A stretch of DNA of 64,000 nt from Phaeobacter sp. B1627 (GCF_006265095.1 NZ_VCNK01000003.1:22709-86708), one strand, 5' to 3'. Positions 36,734 to 46,203 are shown, counted from the first letter of the stretch. Notes: a model not told the origin generated them from the sequence alone. Program-made: numbers and translations.

Positions 36734-38188
36734 ATGACCAAAGTCATCAAGAACGGCACGATCGTGACCGCTGATCTGACGTATAAATCCGACGTTCTGA
36801 TTGAGAACGGCGTGATTACGGAAATCGGACCCGATCTGGCAGGCGACGAGGTGCTTGATGCCACCGGTTGTTATGTGATGCCGGGCGGGATCGATCCGCA
36901 TACCCACCTTGAGATGCCCTTTATGGGCACATATTCGACCGATGATTTTGAATCCGGCACCCGCGCGGGGCTGGCCGGGGGCACCACGATGGTGGTGGAT
37001 TTCGCGCTGCCCAGCCCCGGCGAAAGCCTGCTGGACGCGCTGAAGCGCTGGGACAACAAATCCACCCGCGCCAACTGCGACTATTCCTTTCACATGGCGG
37101 TGACCTGGTGGGGCGAGCAGGTCTTTGACGAGATGAAGACCGTGATCGAGAGCCGTGGCATCAATACTTTCAAACACTTCATGGCCTACAAGGGCGCGTT
37201 GATGGTGAATGATGACGAGATGTATGCGTCTTTTCAGCGCCTCTCCGAACTTGGCGGCATCGCTATGGTGCATGCTGAAAACGGCGATGTCGTGGCGGAA
37301 TTGTCGGCGAAACTGCTTGCCGAGGGCAATACCGGCCCCGAGGCCCACGCCTATTCCCGCCCGCCGCAGGTCGAGGGCGAGGCGACGAACCGCGCCATCA
37401 TGATCGCGGATATGGCCGGTGTGCCGCTCTATGTGGTGCATACCTCCTGCGAAGACAGCCACGAGGCCATCCGCCGCGCCCGGATGCAGGGCAAGCGGGT
37501 CTGGGGCGAGCCGCTGATCCAGCATCTGACATTGGATGAGAGCGAATATTTCAACGCGGATTGGGATCACGCAGCCCGTCGTGTGATGTCGCCGCCGTTC
37601 CGCAACAAGCAGCATCAGGACAGCCTTTGGGCCGGTCTGCAATCGGGCTCTCTGTCGGTGGTGGCCACGGACCATTGTGCCTTTTCCACCGAACAGAAGC
37701 GCTATGGCGTCGGTGATTTCACCAAAATCCCCAATGGCACCGGCGGGCTGGAGGACCGGATGCCGATGCTCTGGACCCATGGCGTCGCCACGGGGCGTCT
37801 GACGCCGAATGAATTTGTGGCCGTAACCTCCACCAATATCGCGAAAATTCTGAACTGCTACCCGAAGAAGGGTGCGGTTCTGGTCGGCGCGGATGCGGAT
37901 CTTGTGGTCTGGGACCCAGCGAAGACAAAAACCATTGCCGCCGCCACGCAGCAATCGGCGATCGATTACAATGTCTTTGAGGGCAAGGAGGTCAAGGGCT
38001 TGCCGCGCTACACGCTGACACGGGGGCAGGTCGCGGTCATGGATGGCGAAATCAAGACCCAGGAAGGCCACGGAAAATTCGTTGAGCGCGCGCCCAATAC
38101 GGTGGTGAACACGGCGCTCTCGACCTGGAAGGAGCTCACCGCGCCGCGACCTGTCGAACGGAGTGGAATTCCCGCGACCGGCGTGTGA
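36734..38188 (+). CDS. hydA: Dihydropyrimidinase
   Basis: A 484-residue cyclic amidohydrolase. The binuclear zinc site is visible: GGIDPHTHLEMPF, the carbamylated lysine in HFMAYKGALMV, the histidines in HAENGDV and VVHTSC, and the aspartate in VATDHCAFS. It opens dihydrouracil or dihydrothymine to the N-carbamoyl acid, the second step of the reductive pathway. AGGGAGTTGTACT lies before the ATG. Co-directional with the ABC importer that follows after 61 bp. Confidence 0.96.
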   Translation: MTKVIKNGTIVTADLTYKSDVLIENGVITEIGPDLAGDEVLDATGCYVMPGGIDPHTHLEMPFMGTYSTDDFESGTRAGLAGGTTMVVDFALPSPGESLLDALKRWDNKSTRANCDYSFHMAVTWWGEQVFDEMKTVIESRGINTFKHFMAYKGALMVNDDEMYASFQRLSELGGIAMVHAENGDVVAELSAKLLAEGNTGPEAHAYSRPPQVEGEATNRAIMIADMAGVPLYVVHTSCEDSHEAIRRARMQGKRVWGEPLIQHLTLDESEYFNADWDHAARRVMSPPFRNKQHQDSLWAGLQSGSLSVVATDHCAFSTEQKRYGVGDFTKIPNGTGGLEDRMPMLWTHGVATGRLTPNEFVAVTSTNIAKILNCYPKKGAVLVGADADLVVWDPAKTKTIAAATQQSAIDYNVFEGKEVKGLPRYTLTRGQVAVMDGEIKTQEGHGKFVERAPNTVVNTALSTWKELTAPRPVERSGIPATGV

Positions 38189-38249
38189 TCGCATTTCAGA
38201 CGGGGGCCGAAGAGGTCCCCGTTTTTCTGACCAAGGCAATGAAATAAAT

Positions 38250-39065
38250 ATGAAAACCACTTCTCAGGTAGACAGCGTTCCGAACGCCGCTCAACCCGTC
38301 ATCGAAGCCCGCGCGCTGAACCTTGTGTTCGGCTCCGGCGCCACCTCCGTGCAGGCGCTGAAGGACATCAACCTCACCATCGACAAGGGCGATTTTGTTT
38401 CGTTCATCGGGCCGTCGGGCTGCGGCAAAACCACCTTCCTGCGCTGCATCGCCGCGCTTGAGACCCCCACCGGAGGCAGTCTGACGGTGAATGGCATGAC
38501 GCCCGAAGAGGCCCGCAAACAGCGCGCCTATGGCTATGTCTTTCAGGCGGCGGGGCTCTATCCCTGGCGGACCATCTCAAAGAACATCAAGCTCCCCCTT
38601 GAAATCATGGGATATTCCAAAGCCGAGCAAGACAGGCGCGTGGCCGAGGTGCTGGAGCTTGTCGAGCTTTCGGGCTTTGGCGGCAAGTTTCCTTGGCAGC
38701 TGTCGGGCGGCATGCAGCAGCGCGCGTCCATTGCCCGTGCGCTGGCGTTTGACGCGGATTTGCTGTTGATGGACGAACCCTTCGGCGCCTTGGACGAGAT
38801 CGTGCGCGATCACCTCAACGAGCAGCTGCTCAAGCTGTGGGCGCGCACCAACAAGACCATCGGTTTTGTCACGCATTCCATTCCCGAAGCGGTGTATCTC
38901 TCGACCAAGATCGTGGTGATGTCGCCGCGTCCGGGCCGCATCCACGAGATTATCGACAGCCCGTTGCCAAAGGAACGTCCGCTGGACATTCGCGACTCGG
39001 CCGAGTTCATCGAGATCGCCCATCGTGTCCGCGAAGGGCTGCGCGCGGGGCATGGCCATGATTGA
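38250..39065 (+). CDS. ABC transporter ATP-binding protein, pyrimidine importer
   Basis: A 271-residue nitrate/sulfonate/thiamine-precursor type ATPase (TauB/SsuB/ThiZ-like): Walker A GPSGCGKTT, signature LSGGMQQRASIARAL, Walker B LLLMDEPFGALD. ATG 38250 is preferred, since the upstream frame runs back into the dihydropyrimidinase gene; a CAAGG lies somewhat far (13 bases) upstream. Works with the two following permeases and the THI5-like binding protein. Confidence 0.92.
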   Translation: MKTTSQVDSVPNAAQPVIEARALNLVFGSGATSVQALKDINLTIDKGDFVSFIGPSGCGKTTFLRCIAALETPTGGSLTVNGMTPEEARKQRAYGYVFQAAGLYPWRTISKNIKLPLEIMGYSKAEQDRRVAEVLELVELSGFGGKFPWQLSGGMQQRASIARALAFDADLLLMDEPFGALDEIVRDHLNEQLLKLWARTNKTIGFVTHSIPEAVYLSTKIVVMSPRPGRIHEIIDSPLPKERPLDIRDSAEFIEIAHRVREGLRAGHGHD

Positions 39066-39089
39066 ACAGAAGCGCCGGGAGGGCAGGGG

Positions 39090-40007
39090 ATGAAGACGGT
39101 TTTCTCTGTCCTGACCGTTGTCGCCGGGATCGTGGTGATCTGGTATCTTGCATGTGTTCCGATGAATATCAAAGGCGTGTTGGATCAGGCTCAGCGCGCG
39201 GGCGAAAAGGTTGTGCCGGACACAGCAAACGCCCGTCGTGACGCCGCCGCCCTTGGGTTGGTGGCGAAAAATACGTTTGCGATCAATCGCGTCTGGTCCG
39301 TTGATCGGCCGCGTTTGCCTGCGCCGCATCAGGTGGTGACAGAGCTGTGGCAGACGACGGTGATGAAAAAAGTCACCTCGAAACGCAGTCTCATCTACCA
39401 CGCGCATGTCACGCTGTCCGCGACCCTTCTGGGGTTTGCGCTCGGAACCGGGCTCGGCATCCTGCTGTCGGTCGGGATCGTCCATTCCCGCGTCATGGAT
39501 ATGTCGGTGATGCCATGGGCCATTGTCAGCCAGACGATTCCGATCATCGCGCTGGCGCCGATGATCATCGTGGTGCTCTATTCGATCGGGGTGCAGGGTC
39601 TCCTGCCCAAGGCGATCATCGCAGCATATCTCAGTTTCTTTCCGGTGGTTGTCGGCATGGTCAAGGGGTTGCGCAGCCCGGATCAGATGCAGCTTGACCT
39701 GATGCGGACCTATGGGGCGTCCGGGGGGCAGCTGTTCTGGAAACTCAGGCTGCCGTCTTCGATGCCCTATCTCTTTGCCTCGCTCAAAATCGGCATCGCA
39801 GCCTCGCTTGTGGGGGCGATTGTGGGCGAATTGCCCACCGGGGCCGTCGCCGGGCTGGGCGCGCGTCTGCTGGCGGGGAGCTACTATGGGCAGACCGTGC
39901 AGATCTGGTCGGCGCTCTTTGCGGCCGCCATCCTCGCGGGGCTGCTGGTGGCGCTTCTGGGATTGGTCGAACGGACCCTGCTGGGGCGGATGGGGGTGAA
40001 GTCATGA
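39090..40007 (+). CDS. ABC transporter permease 1, pyrimidine importer
   Basis: A 305-residue permease with one N-terminal helix, a hydrophilic segment of about 70 residues (about 30-100), then the transmembrane core with the EAA loop (LMRTYGASGGQLFWKLRLPSS). The long N-terminal insert is unlike the next permease. Overlaps permease 2 by 4 bp (40004-40007), so the two are made together and probably form a heterodimer. Confidence 0.92.
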   Translation: MKTVFSVLTVVAGIVVIWYLACVPMNIKGVLDQAQRAGEKVVPDTANARRDAAALGLVAKNTFAINRVWSVDRPRLPAPHQVVTELWQTTVMKKVTSKRSLIYHAHVTLSATLLGFALGTGLGILLSVGIVHSRVMDMSVMPWAIVSQTIPIIALAPMIIVVLYSIGVQGLLPKAIIAAYLSFFPVVVGMVKGLRSPDQMQLDLMRTYGASGGQLFWKLRLPSSMPYLFASLKIGIAASLVGAIVGELPTGAVAGLGARLLAGSYYGQTVQIWSALFAAAILAGLLVALLGLVERTLLGRMGVKS

Positions 40008-40855
40008 CCCTTGTTATGCTTCTGCTCGTCGTTTTGATCTGGGCTCTGGGCTGGTGGATCAATGCGCGCCTCGCCAATGGGGCGCAGTCCGAGACGCGCG
40101 CCGTCAAACTGGCGGTGCCTGCCATCTTCGGGCTGACCCTTCTGATCGTGTGGGAATTGCTGGTGCGGGGCCTTGGGGTGCCGATGGTGATCCTGCCTGC
40201 GCCCTCGCTGATTGCGGCGCGGTTTGCGGGCAGCCTGGCCATTCTCTGGGCCGATTTTTCACAAACCATCCTCAAGGGCGCCCTGGGCGGCTATGTCATC
40301 GGGTGCGGCGCGGCGGTTCTGACCGCGATCCTCGTGGACCGCAGCGATTTCCTGCGCCGCGGACTGTTGCCGGTCGGCAATTTCGTCGCAGCCCTGCCCA
40401 TCGTCGGCACCGCGCCCATTCTGGTGATGTGGTTCGGCTTTGACTGGCAGTCCAAGGCGGCGGTGGTTGTGGTGATGGTGTTCTTTCCCATGCTGGTGAA
40501 CACCGTCGCGGGGCTGCGTGAAGCGTCCGATATGCAGCGCGATCTGATGCAGACCTATGCGGCTTCCTACTGGCAGTCTCTGACCAAACTGCGGTTGCCC
40601 GCGGCGCTGCCTTTTGTGTTCAACGGGCTCAAGATCTCGACGACCTTGGCGCTGGTCGGGGCGATCGTGGCCGAGTTCTTCGGCTCGCCCACCGTGGGGA
40701 TGGGGTTTCGAATCTCCACCTCGGTCGGCCAGTTGGCGCTGGATATGGTATGGGCCGAGATCGTGGTCGCGGCCCTTGCGGGCTCGCTGTTTTACGGGCT
40801 GATTGCCGTGATGGAGAAAATGCTGACCTTCTGGCACCCCTCGCAACGAGGCTAG
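40004..40855 (+). CDS. ABC transporter permease 2, pyrimidine importer
   Basis: A 283-residue permease with the EAA loop LMQTYAASYWQSLTKLRLPAA and six or seven helices. Starts within ATGA at the end of permease 1. The related single-permease systems (ThiX, SsuC) use a homodimer; here two distinct subunits are encoded. Confidence 0.92.
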   Translation: MTLVMLLLVVLIWALGWWINARLANGAQSETRAVKLAVPAIFGLTLLIVWELLVRGLGVPMVILPAPSLIAARFAGSLAILWADFSQTILKGALGGYVIGCGAAVLTAILVDRSDFLRRGLLPVGNFVAALPIVGTAPILVMWFGFDWQSKAAVVVVMVFFPMLVNTVAGLREASDMQRDLMQTYAASYWQSLTKLRLPAALPFVFNGLKISTTLALVGAIVAEFFGSPTVGMGFRISTSVGQLALDMVWAEIVVAALAGSLFYGLIAVMEKMLTFWHPSQRG

Positions 40856-40971
40856 CCGGACCCGCGCTTCCGCCTTTCGGTGGTGGCGCGAACTGAATGG
40901 GGCAGGGCACTGATCTCGTGAGATAAACTCACCCTGTGTCCTGACGCCCAAAGCTTGCGCAGGACGGATTT

Positions 40972-40987
40972 TTTACCGTTTGGACAA
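40972..40987. promoter_or_regulatory. Degenerate RutR box upstream of the binding-protein gene
   Basis: TTTACCGTTTGGACAA matches TTGACCA-N2-TGGTCAA at 11 of 14 positions. It lies 71 bp before the start codon at 41059, in a 203-bp gap, so the binding protein probably has its own regulated promoter. Confidence 0.5.
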
Positions 40988-41058
40988 CGATAAAGGTTTT
41001 GCTTGGCGGCCGCGTCTCGCGCATGATTATCGCAATAACCAACAGGGAGTTTAATCAT

Positions 41059-42045
41059 ATGAAATACGCGCTCACAGCCGCTGCCATGGCTCTGATGGCA
41101 ACCTCCGCCGCTCAGGCTGCGGATGAGGTCAAGTTGCAGTTGAAATGGGTCACCCAGGCACAGTTCGCAGGCTACTATGTCGCCCTCGACAAGGGCTTTT
41201 ATTCCGAAGAAGATCTGGACGTGACCATTCTGCCGGGTGGTCCGGATATCGCACCAACCCAGGTGATCGCCGGGGGCGGGGCCGATGTCACGGTGGAGTG
41301 GATGCCCGCAGCCCTCGCGGCCCGCGAAAAAGGTCTGCCGCTGGTCAATATCGCGCAGCCGTTCAAATCATCCGGCATGATGCTGACCTGCTGGAAAGAC
41401 ACCGGCATCGCAGCGCCGGCGGATCTGGCCAACCGCACTCTGGGTGTGTGGTTCTTCGGGAATGAATTCCCCTTCATGAGCTGGATGGGCAAACTGGGTA
41501 TTTCCACCGAAGGCAAGAGCGCCGAGGGTGTCGAAGTGCTGAAGCAGGGCTTCAACGTGGATCCGTTGCTGCAGCGCCAGGCGGATTGCATTTCCACCAT
41601 GACCTACAATGAATACTGGCAGGTCATTGACGCGGGCGTCTCGCCCGAGGAACTGGTGACCTTCAAATACGAAGATCAGGGTGTCGCCACGCTTGAGGAC
41701 GGGCTTTATGTGCTGGAGGACAACCTCTCCGATCCGGACTTCGTGGGCAAGATGGAACGCTTTGTGCGCGCCTCGATGAAGGGTTGGAAATATGCCGAGG
41801 CGAATCCGGATGAGGCGGCAGAGATCGTGCTCGATAACGATGCATCGGGCGCACAGACCGAAGTGCACCAGAAACGCATGATGGGCGAGATCGCGAAACT
41901 GACCGCGGGCAGCAATGGATCGCTTGATTCGGCTGACTATCAGCGCACCGTCGATACGCTGCTGACCGGTGGCTCCGATCCTGTCATCACCAAAACGCCG
42001 GAAGGGGCCTGGACCCACGCCATTACTGACGCCGCGTTGAAGTAA
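41059..42045 (+). CDS. ABC substrate-binding protein, pyrimidine importer (NMT1/THI5-like)
   Basis: A 328-residue periplasmic protein with Sec signal peptide (about 20 residues, cleavage AQA/ADEV). The mature start VKLQLKWVTQAQFAGYYVAL is the hallmark of NMT1/THI5-like binding proteins, which bind pyrimidines such as hydroxymethylpyrimidine precursors. GGGAG lies 9 bases before ATG 41059. With RutR-type control and the catabolic neighbours, uracil, thymine or a related pyrimidine is the likely ligand; riboflavin-type relatives exist, so this is inference. Confidence 0.9.
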   Translation: MKYALTAAAMALMATSAAQAADEVKLQLKWVTQAQFAGYYVALDKGFYSEEDLDVTILPGGPDIAPTQVIAGGGADVTVEWMPAALAAREKGLPLVNIAQPFKSSGMMLTCWKDTGIAAPADLANRTLGVWFFGNEFPFMSWMGKLGISTEGKSAEGVEVLKQGFNVDPLLQRQADCISTMTYNEYWQVIDAGVSPEELVTFKYEDQGVATLEDGLYVLEDNLSDPDFVGKMERFVRASMKGWKYAEANPDEAAEIVLDNDASGAQTEVHQKRMMGEIAKLTAGSNGSLDSADYQRTVDTLLTGGSDPVITKTPEGAWTHAITDAALK

Positions 42046-42070
42046 AAGGGTTAGTGACGATAGCCTTTGG

Positions 42071-42103
42071 CGGAGCCCAATCATTTTTTTCGACGGGGCT
42101 CCG
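42071..42103 (+). terminator. Possible terminator hairpin after the binding-protein gene
   Basis: Stem CGGAGCCC (42071-42078) with GGGCTCCG (42096-42103); the T-run lies in the loop and not after the stem, so it is not a classic terminator. A second hairpin GCGAGGG/CCCTCGC occurs at 42161-42180, just before the next gene. Confidence 0.35.
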
Positions 42104-42196
42104 TCAATACTCAATAAAAGTAACGATCTGTTAATAAAACAAAGTGAGTAATTAAAGTATGCGAGGGGCTGCTCCCTCGCCTTGGTAGGGGATAAA

Positions 42197-42888
42197 ATGT
42201 CCCGGTTAACGAGTTGCCTTTGTTTTTGTGGGGATGTGCCCCCGCAGACCGCACGACGTTCCGCTGCGCTGGAGCGGTCGTGCCTTGAGGCGCGTCTGCG
42301 CCGACAATTGGGGGGGGAGCCGCAGGCTCTTGTTCTGTATTACAACGCTCCGACGCCACATCCGGAACCGTTGTTTTCTCTGGGCACCTATACGGTTGCC
42401 CATCTTTCTGTCTGCAATCGGGGATGTTTGCGGCCTGAACAGATCATCGCGGCACTCTCGCACGGCTTTCAGCGCGTGTTTCTGGAATTATCCCCTGATA
42501 TCAGGTTGATACGTCATCAAATGGATCTGGTTGAGGCGGTGGCCGCCCGCCCGGGTCTGCCGGGGAAGGCCGTTTTGTTCCATTCCGAGCGGGCGCTGCG
42601 GTCAATGCTTGAGGAAGAGGAGACAGTCGGGGATGGCGCCGCGCGTCAGCCCTCCTCTGGCTCCGGGCCCGGGCCACAGGGCTGCGTTACAGTCGCTGCG
42701 GGGTGTACCCTCTGCGGGCAATGCGACTGGGCCTGCCCGACCGGGGCCATTCATCTGGGCGAGGGGGGGCGACGCTGGAAATTCAGGATGCGCTCTGCAC
42801 CGGTTGTGGCATGTGCGCCTCGGCCTGCCCGGAGAAAGTCCTCGCAATTCAGCCGCTTGCCCCGGTGCGCCGCTATGGTTCCGGCTAG
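42197..42888 (+). pseudogene. 4Fe-4S ferredoxin-domain protein, broken by a one-base shift
   Basis: The frame from ATG 42197 encodes an N-terminal part like the tail of large 4Fe-4S redox proteins of this bacterial group (LSVCNRGCLRPEQIIAALSHGF) and a first cluster CTLCGQCDWACP. At a run of seven G (about 42761-42767) the frame runs into nonsense, while the -1 frame continues perfectly with GATLEIQDALCTGCGMCASACP, the second cluster, and stops at 42888. One more G, or a -1 slip, gives one protein of about 230 residues with two 4Fe-4S clusters. It may be an assembly error, a mutation, or slippage. It is shorter than its relatives, which have an extra C-terminal part. Confidence 0.7.
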
Positions 42889-42902
42889 GGGCGCTGCTGT
42901 CT

Positions 42903-43403
42903 CTAGGCGGAAAACTGTCCGTATTTTCCCTGGTGGAACACCAGACCATCGCCCAGATCGCTGCCGTGACTGACGCGGATGACCTCGCCCAGAAGCACAC
43001 TGTGGTCGCCGCCGGGATGATGCGCATACTGCCGGCAATCCAGCCGCACCAGGGCCTCGGCCAGGGCGGGGCAGCCCTCCGGGGAATAGGTCCAGTCGTG
43101 GGTGTCGAAATCCTCACCGGCCCGCGCAAAATGCAGAGCCGTCGCCAGATGGGGTTGCGCCACGATATGGATCGAAAAATGCGCGGCTGTCACAAAGGCG
43201 TCGTGCCGTTTGGACTGGACCGCGGGGCACCACAGCACCAGCGGCGGTGTCAAAGAGACCGAGGTGAAACTGTTGGCGGTGATCGCCAGTGGCCCGCGCG
43301 CGCTCTCGGTTGTGACGATGACAACGCCCGTTGCAAAACACCCCAGCGCCTGACGCAATTCGGCCTGAGAGTGAGGTCCGGGAACAAAGCTGATCTGCGT
43401 CAT
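42903..43403 (-). CDS. Flavin reductase family protein (RutF-like fold)
   Basis: A 166-residue protein of the flavin reductase/HpaC/RutF split-barrel family; the FATGVVIVTTESARGPLAIT stretch and ANSFTSVSLTPPLVLWCP form the FMN-binding site. It should reduce free FMN or FAD with NAD(P)H for a partner monooxygenase. No monooxygenase is next to it. Its place near a RutR-regulated cluster invites comparison with RutF, but no rutA is in the window. Convergent with the ferredoxin-like gene. Confidence 0.87.
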   Translation of the reverse strand: MTQISFVPGPHSQAELRQALGCFATGVVIVTTESARGPLAITANSFTSVSLTPPLVLWCPAVQSKRHDAFVTAAHFSIHIVAQPHLATALHFARAGEDFDTHDWTYSPEGCPALAEALVRLDCRQYAHHPGGDHSVLLGEVIRVSHGSDLGDGLVFHQGKYGQFSA

Positions 43404-43502
43404 TCGGAAAGATACCTATATGTTTCAGAAGGGTGGGGCGGCGCTTTTTCAGGGATGGGTGGGATGGTTCACTCTGTCCTGCCACATGTTGCGGCGGAAA
43501 TC

Positions 43503-43526
43503 AAAAGACCCCGGTCGCCCGGGGTC
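43503..43526 (-). terminator. Rho-independent terminator after adk
   Basis: On the minus strand, GACCCCGG and CCGGGGTC (43526-43519 and 43514-43507) form an 8-bp stem with a 4-base loop, followed by TTTTG. It closes the acs-adk unit. Confidence 0.8.
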
Positions 43527-43554
43527 CCTGAAATACGCTCATCCGGTCCCGAGA

Positions 43555-44238
43555 TCAGTTCATGACCGATTTGACCACCGTCGCCATCTCGCCGGCGACC
43601 TGATCGATCTCTGCCATGGCATCCACCGATTGCAGAACGCCTGCCGCATCATAGTATGAGATCAAAGGCGCGGTCTGCGCGTGATAGGCCTCCAGACGGC
43701 CGGCCACGGTTTCTGCTGTGTCATCGGCGCGCCGGGTCAGCTCCGTGCTGCCGCATTTCTGGCAGCTGTTGCCGTCTTTTGGGGGTTTGAAGGTGTCGTG
43801 ATAGCCCTCACCGCACCCGGCGCAGGTGGACCGCCCTGAAATGCGTTCCACCATAGCGCTGTCATCGACCTGCAGGCTGATCGCCGCATTGATCCGCTGT
43901 CCGGTCGAGGCCAGCAACTCATCCAGCGCCTTGGCCTGCACCGTGGTGCGCGGGAAACCATCGAGGATCACCCCGTTGCGGCAGTCTTGTTCGGCGATCC
44001 GGTCGTTCAGGATCGCAATCACGATGTCGTCGGACACCAGACCACCTGCTTCCATCACCGCTTTGGCTTGTTTCCCGGCTGGCGTGCCCGCCGCGACCGC
44101 CGCCCGCAGCAGATCACCGGTCGAGAGCTGCACCAGCCCGAATTTATCCTGCAGCATCCGCGCCTGGGTGCCCTTGCCCGCACCGGGAGGCCCCAGAAGG
44201 ATGAGCACCGCGGGACGGGTCATTACGTCAACACTCAT
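43555..44238 (-). CDS. adk: Adenylate kinase (long, zinc-finger LID type)
   Basis: A 227-residue adenylate kinase: P-loop GPPGAGKGTQA, GFPRTT substrate segment, and a long LID with four cysteines (CAGCGEGYHD and CQKCGS) that should bind zinc. It interconverts AMP + ATP and 2 ADP. It starts 6 bp after acs, which releases AMP, so the pairing makes biochemical sense. This is not the usual ribosomal-protein operon place for adk in alphaproteobacteria, so it may be a second copy. ATG 44223 is an alternative start. Confidence 0.95.
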   Translation of the reverse strand: MSVDVMTRPAVLILLGPPGAGKGTQARMLQDKFGLVQLSTGDLLRAAVAAGTPAGKQAKAVMEAGGLVSDDIVIAILNDRIAEQDCRNGVILDGFPRTTVQAKALDELLASTGQRINAAISLQVDDSAMVERISGRSTCAGCGEGYHDTFKPPKDGNSCQKCGSTELTRRADDTAETVAGRLEAYHAQTAPLISYYDAAGVLQSVDAMAEIDQVAGEMATVVKSVMN

Positions 44239-44244
44239 GTCAGA

Positions 44245-46203
44245 TCACCCTTTCCCGGCGCGGTTCTTGATCAGGTCGTCGACAACCGACGGATCGGCCA
44301 GTGTCGATGTGTCCCCGAGGCCGCCAAAGTCGTTTTCGGCAATCTTGCGCAGAATACGGCGCATGATCTTGCCGGAGCGCGTCTTCGGCAGGCCCGGTGC
44401 CCATTGGATGACATCCGGCGAAGCAATGGGGCCAATTTCAGTGCGGACCCATTGGCGCAACTCCTTCATCAGGGCGTCCGAGGGCTCGCGGTTGTTCATC
44501 AGCGTGACGTAGCAATAGATGCCTTGCCCCTTGATTTCATGCGGATATCCCACAACTGCGGCCTCGGCCACGGCGGCATGCGCCACCAGTGCGCTCTCGA
44601 CCTCTGCGGTTCCCATACGATGGCCGGAGACATTGATCACATCGTCGACACGTCCCGTGATCCAGTAGTCGCCGCCGTCGTCGCGCCGACAGCCGTCGCC
44701 GGTAAAGTAGTAGCCCTTGTAGTCGGAGAAATAGGTCTTCTCGAACCGCTCGTGGTCGCCCCAGACCGTCCGCATCTGACCGGGCCAGCTGTCTTTGATA
44801 CACAGCACACCCTCGACACCGTTGCCGGTGATCTCAGCGCCGGACTGGGGATCAAGCACCACCGGCTCGATGCCAAAGAACGGTTTCATCGCCGCGCCGG
44901 GTTTGGTTGCATGGGCGCCCGGCAGGGGCGTCATCAAATGGCCGCCGGTCTCGGTCTGCCACCAGGTGTCAACGATCGGGCATTTGCCTTTGCCGACCAC
45001 CTCATTGTACCAGTTCCAGGCCTCGGGGTTGATCGGCTCGCCGACAGTGCCGAGGATCCTGAGGTCGGAGAGGTCGTATTTCTCGACAAATCCCGGACCC
45101 TGTCCCATCAGGGCGCGGATCGCGGTCGGCGCCGTGTAGAACTGGTTCACCTTGTGCTTTTCGCAGACCGCCCAGAACCGCCCGGCATCGGGATAGGTGG
45201 GCACGCCTTCGAACATCAGCGTGGTGGCCCCATTGGCCAGCGGCCCGTAGACGATATAGCTGTGGCCGGTGACCCAGCCCACATCCGCCGTACACCAGTA
45301 GATGTCGCCGTCGTGGTAATCAAAGGTCACCTCATGGGTCAGGGCCGCATAGACCAGATAGCCGCCCGTGGTATGGACCACGCCTTTGGGCTGTCCAGTG
45401 GAGCCGGAGGTGTAGAGGATGAACAACGGATCCTCGGCATTCATCTCGGCCGGCTGGAAGTCGTCGCCTGCGGTCGGCGCCAGCGCATTGTAGTCATAGT
45501 CGCGCCCCTCGATCCAGGTGGTCTGCCCTCCGGTGCGTTTCACCACGAGACATTTCACCGTGTCCTTGCAATGGAGCAGAGCCGCGTCAGCGTTGGATTT
45601 CAGCGCTGTCTTGCGCCCGCCGCGCGGGGCCTCATCGGCGGTGATCACCACCTTGGCCTCGCTGCCGTTCACCCTCGCCGCCAGCGCATCGGGGCTGAAG
45701 CCTGCAAAAACAATGGAGTGGATCGCACCGATCCGGGCGCAGGCCAGCATCGCATAGGCGGCCTCCGGGATCATGGGCAGGTATATGACCACCCGGTCGC
45801 CCTTGGTCACGCCCATATCTGTCAGCACATTGGCCATCTGGCAGGTTTTCTGGTGCAACTCCGTGTAGGAGATATGCCGGGCGTCCTCGGTCGGATCATC
45901 CGGTTCCCAGATGATTGCGGTCTGGCTGCCGCGACTGGCAAGGTGACGGTCGATGCAGTTTTCGCTGACGTTCAGCGTTCCGTCCTCGAACCAGTTGATG
46001 TCCACATTGCCAAAGTCAAACGAGACATTCTTGACCTTGCTGAAGGGTTTGATCCAGGTGATCCGCTTTGCCTGATCCGCCCAGAACGCATCCGGGTTCT
46101 CCAGCGAAGCGGCATAAAGCGCCTCGTATTTGGCCGCATCCACATGGGCGTTTTTTACGATGTCCTCTGACGGCGGATACACCGCGCTCTCTGGCGTGGT
46201 CAT
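44245..46203 (-). CDS. acs: Acetyl-CoA synthetase (AMP-forming)
   Basis: A 652-residue AMP-forming enzyme: phosphate loop [18 protein letters not shown] and the C-terminal catalytic lysine motif [11 protein letters not shown], the usual acetylation site of Acs. It activates acetate (and propionate poorly) to acyl-CoA, giving AMP and PPi. GGAGGACCTGCC lies before the ATG. Length is normal. Upstream AT-rich DNA at about 46260-46390 likely holds its promoter. Confidence 0.97.
   Translation of the reverse strand: MTTPESAVYPPSEDIVKNAHVDAAKYEALYAASLENPDAFWADQAKRITWIKPFSKVKNVSFDFGNVDINWFEDGTLNVSENCIDRHLASRGSQTAIIWEPDDPTEDARHISYTELHQKTCQMANVLTDMGVTKGDRVVIYLPMIPEAAYAMLACARIGAIHSIVFAGFSPDALAARVNGSEAKVVITADEAPRGGRKTALKSNADAALLHCKDTVKCLVVKRTGGQTTWIEGRDYDYNALAPTAGDDFQPAEMNAEDPLFILYTSGSTGQPKGVVHTTGGYLVYAALTHEVTFDYHDGDIYWCTADVGWVTGHSYIVYGPLANGATTLMFEGVPTYPDAGRFWAVCEKHKVNQFYTAPTAIRALMGQGPGFVEKYDLSDLRILGTVGEPINPEAWNWYNEVVGKGKCPIVDTWWQTETGGHLMTPLPGAHATKPGAAMKPFFGIEPVVLDPQSGAEITGNGVEGVLCIKDSWPGQMRTVWGDHERFEKTYFSDYKGYYFTGDGCRRDDGGDYWITGRVDDVINVSGHRMGTAEVESALVAHAAVAEAAVVGYPHEIKGQGIYCYVTLMNNREPSDALMKELRQWVRTEIGPIASPDVIQWAPGLPKTRSGKIMRRILRKIAENDFGGLGDTSTLADPSVVDDLIKNRAGKG

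Noticed and set aside
36566..38260. A 564-codon open frame opposite dihydropyrimidinase
   Set aside because: Shadow frame of a GC-rich gene; the sense strand has all catalytic motifs of the enzyme.
43987..46170. A 727-codon open frame opposite acs
   Set aside because: Shadow frame; His/Gly/Arg-rich with no motif, and the sense strand is a complete acetyl-CoA synthetase.
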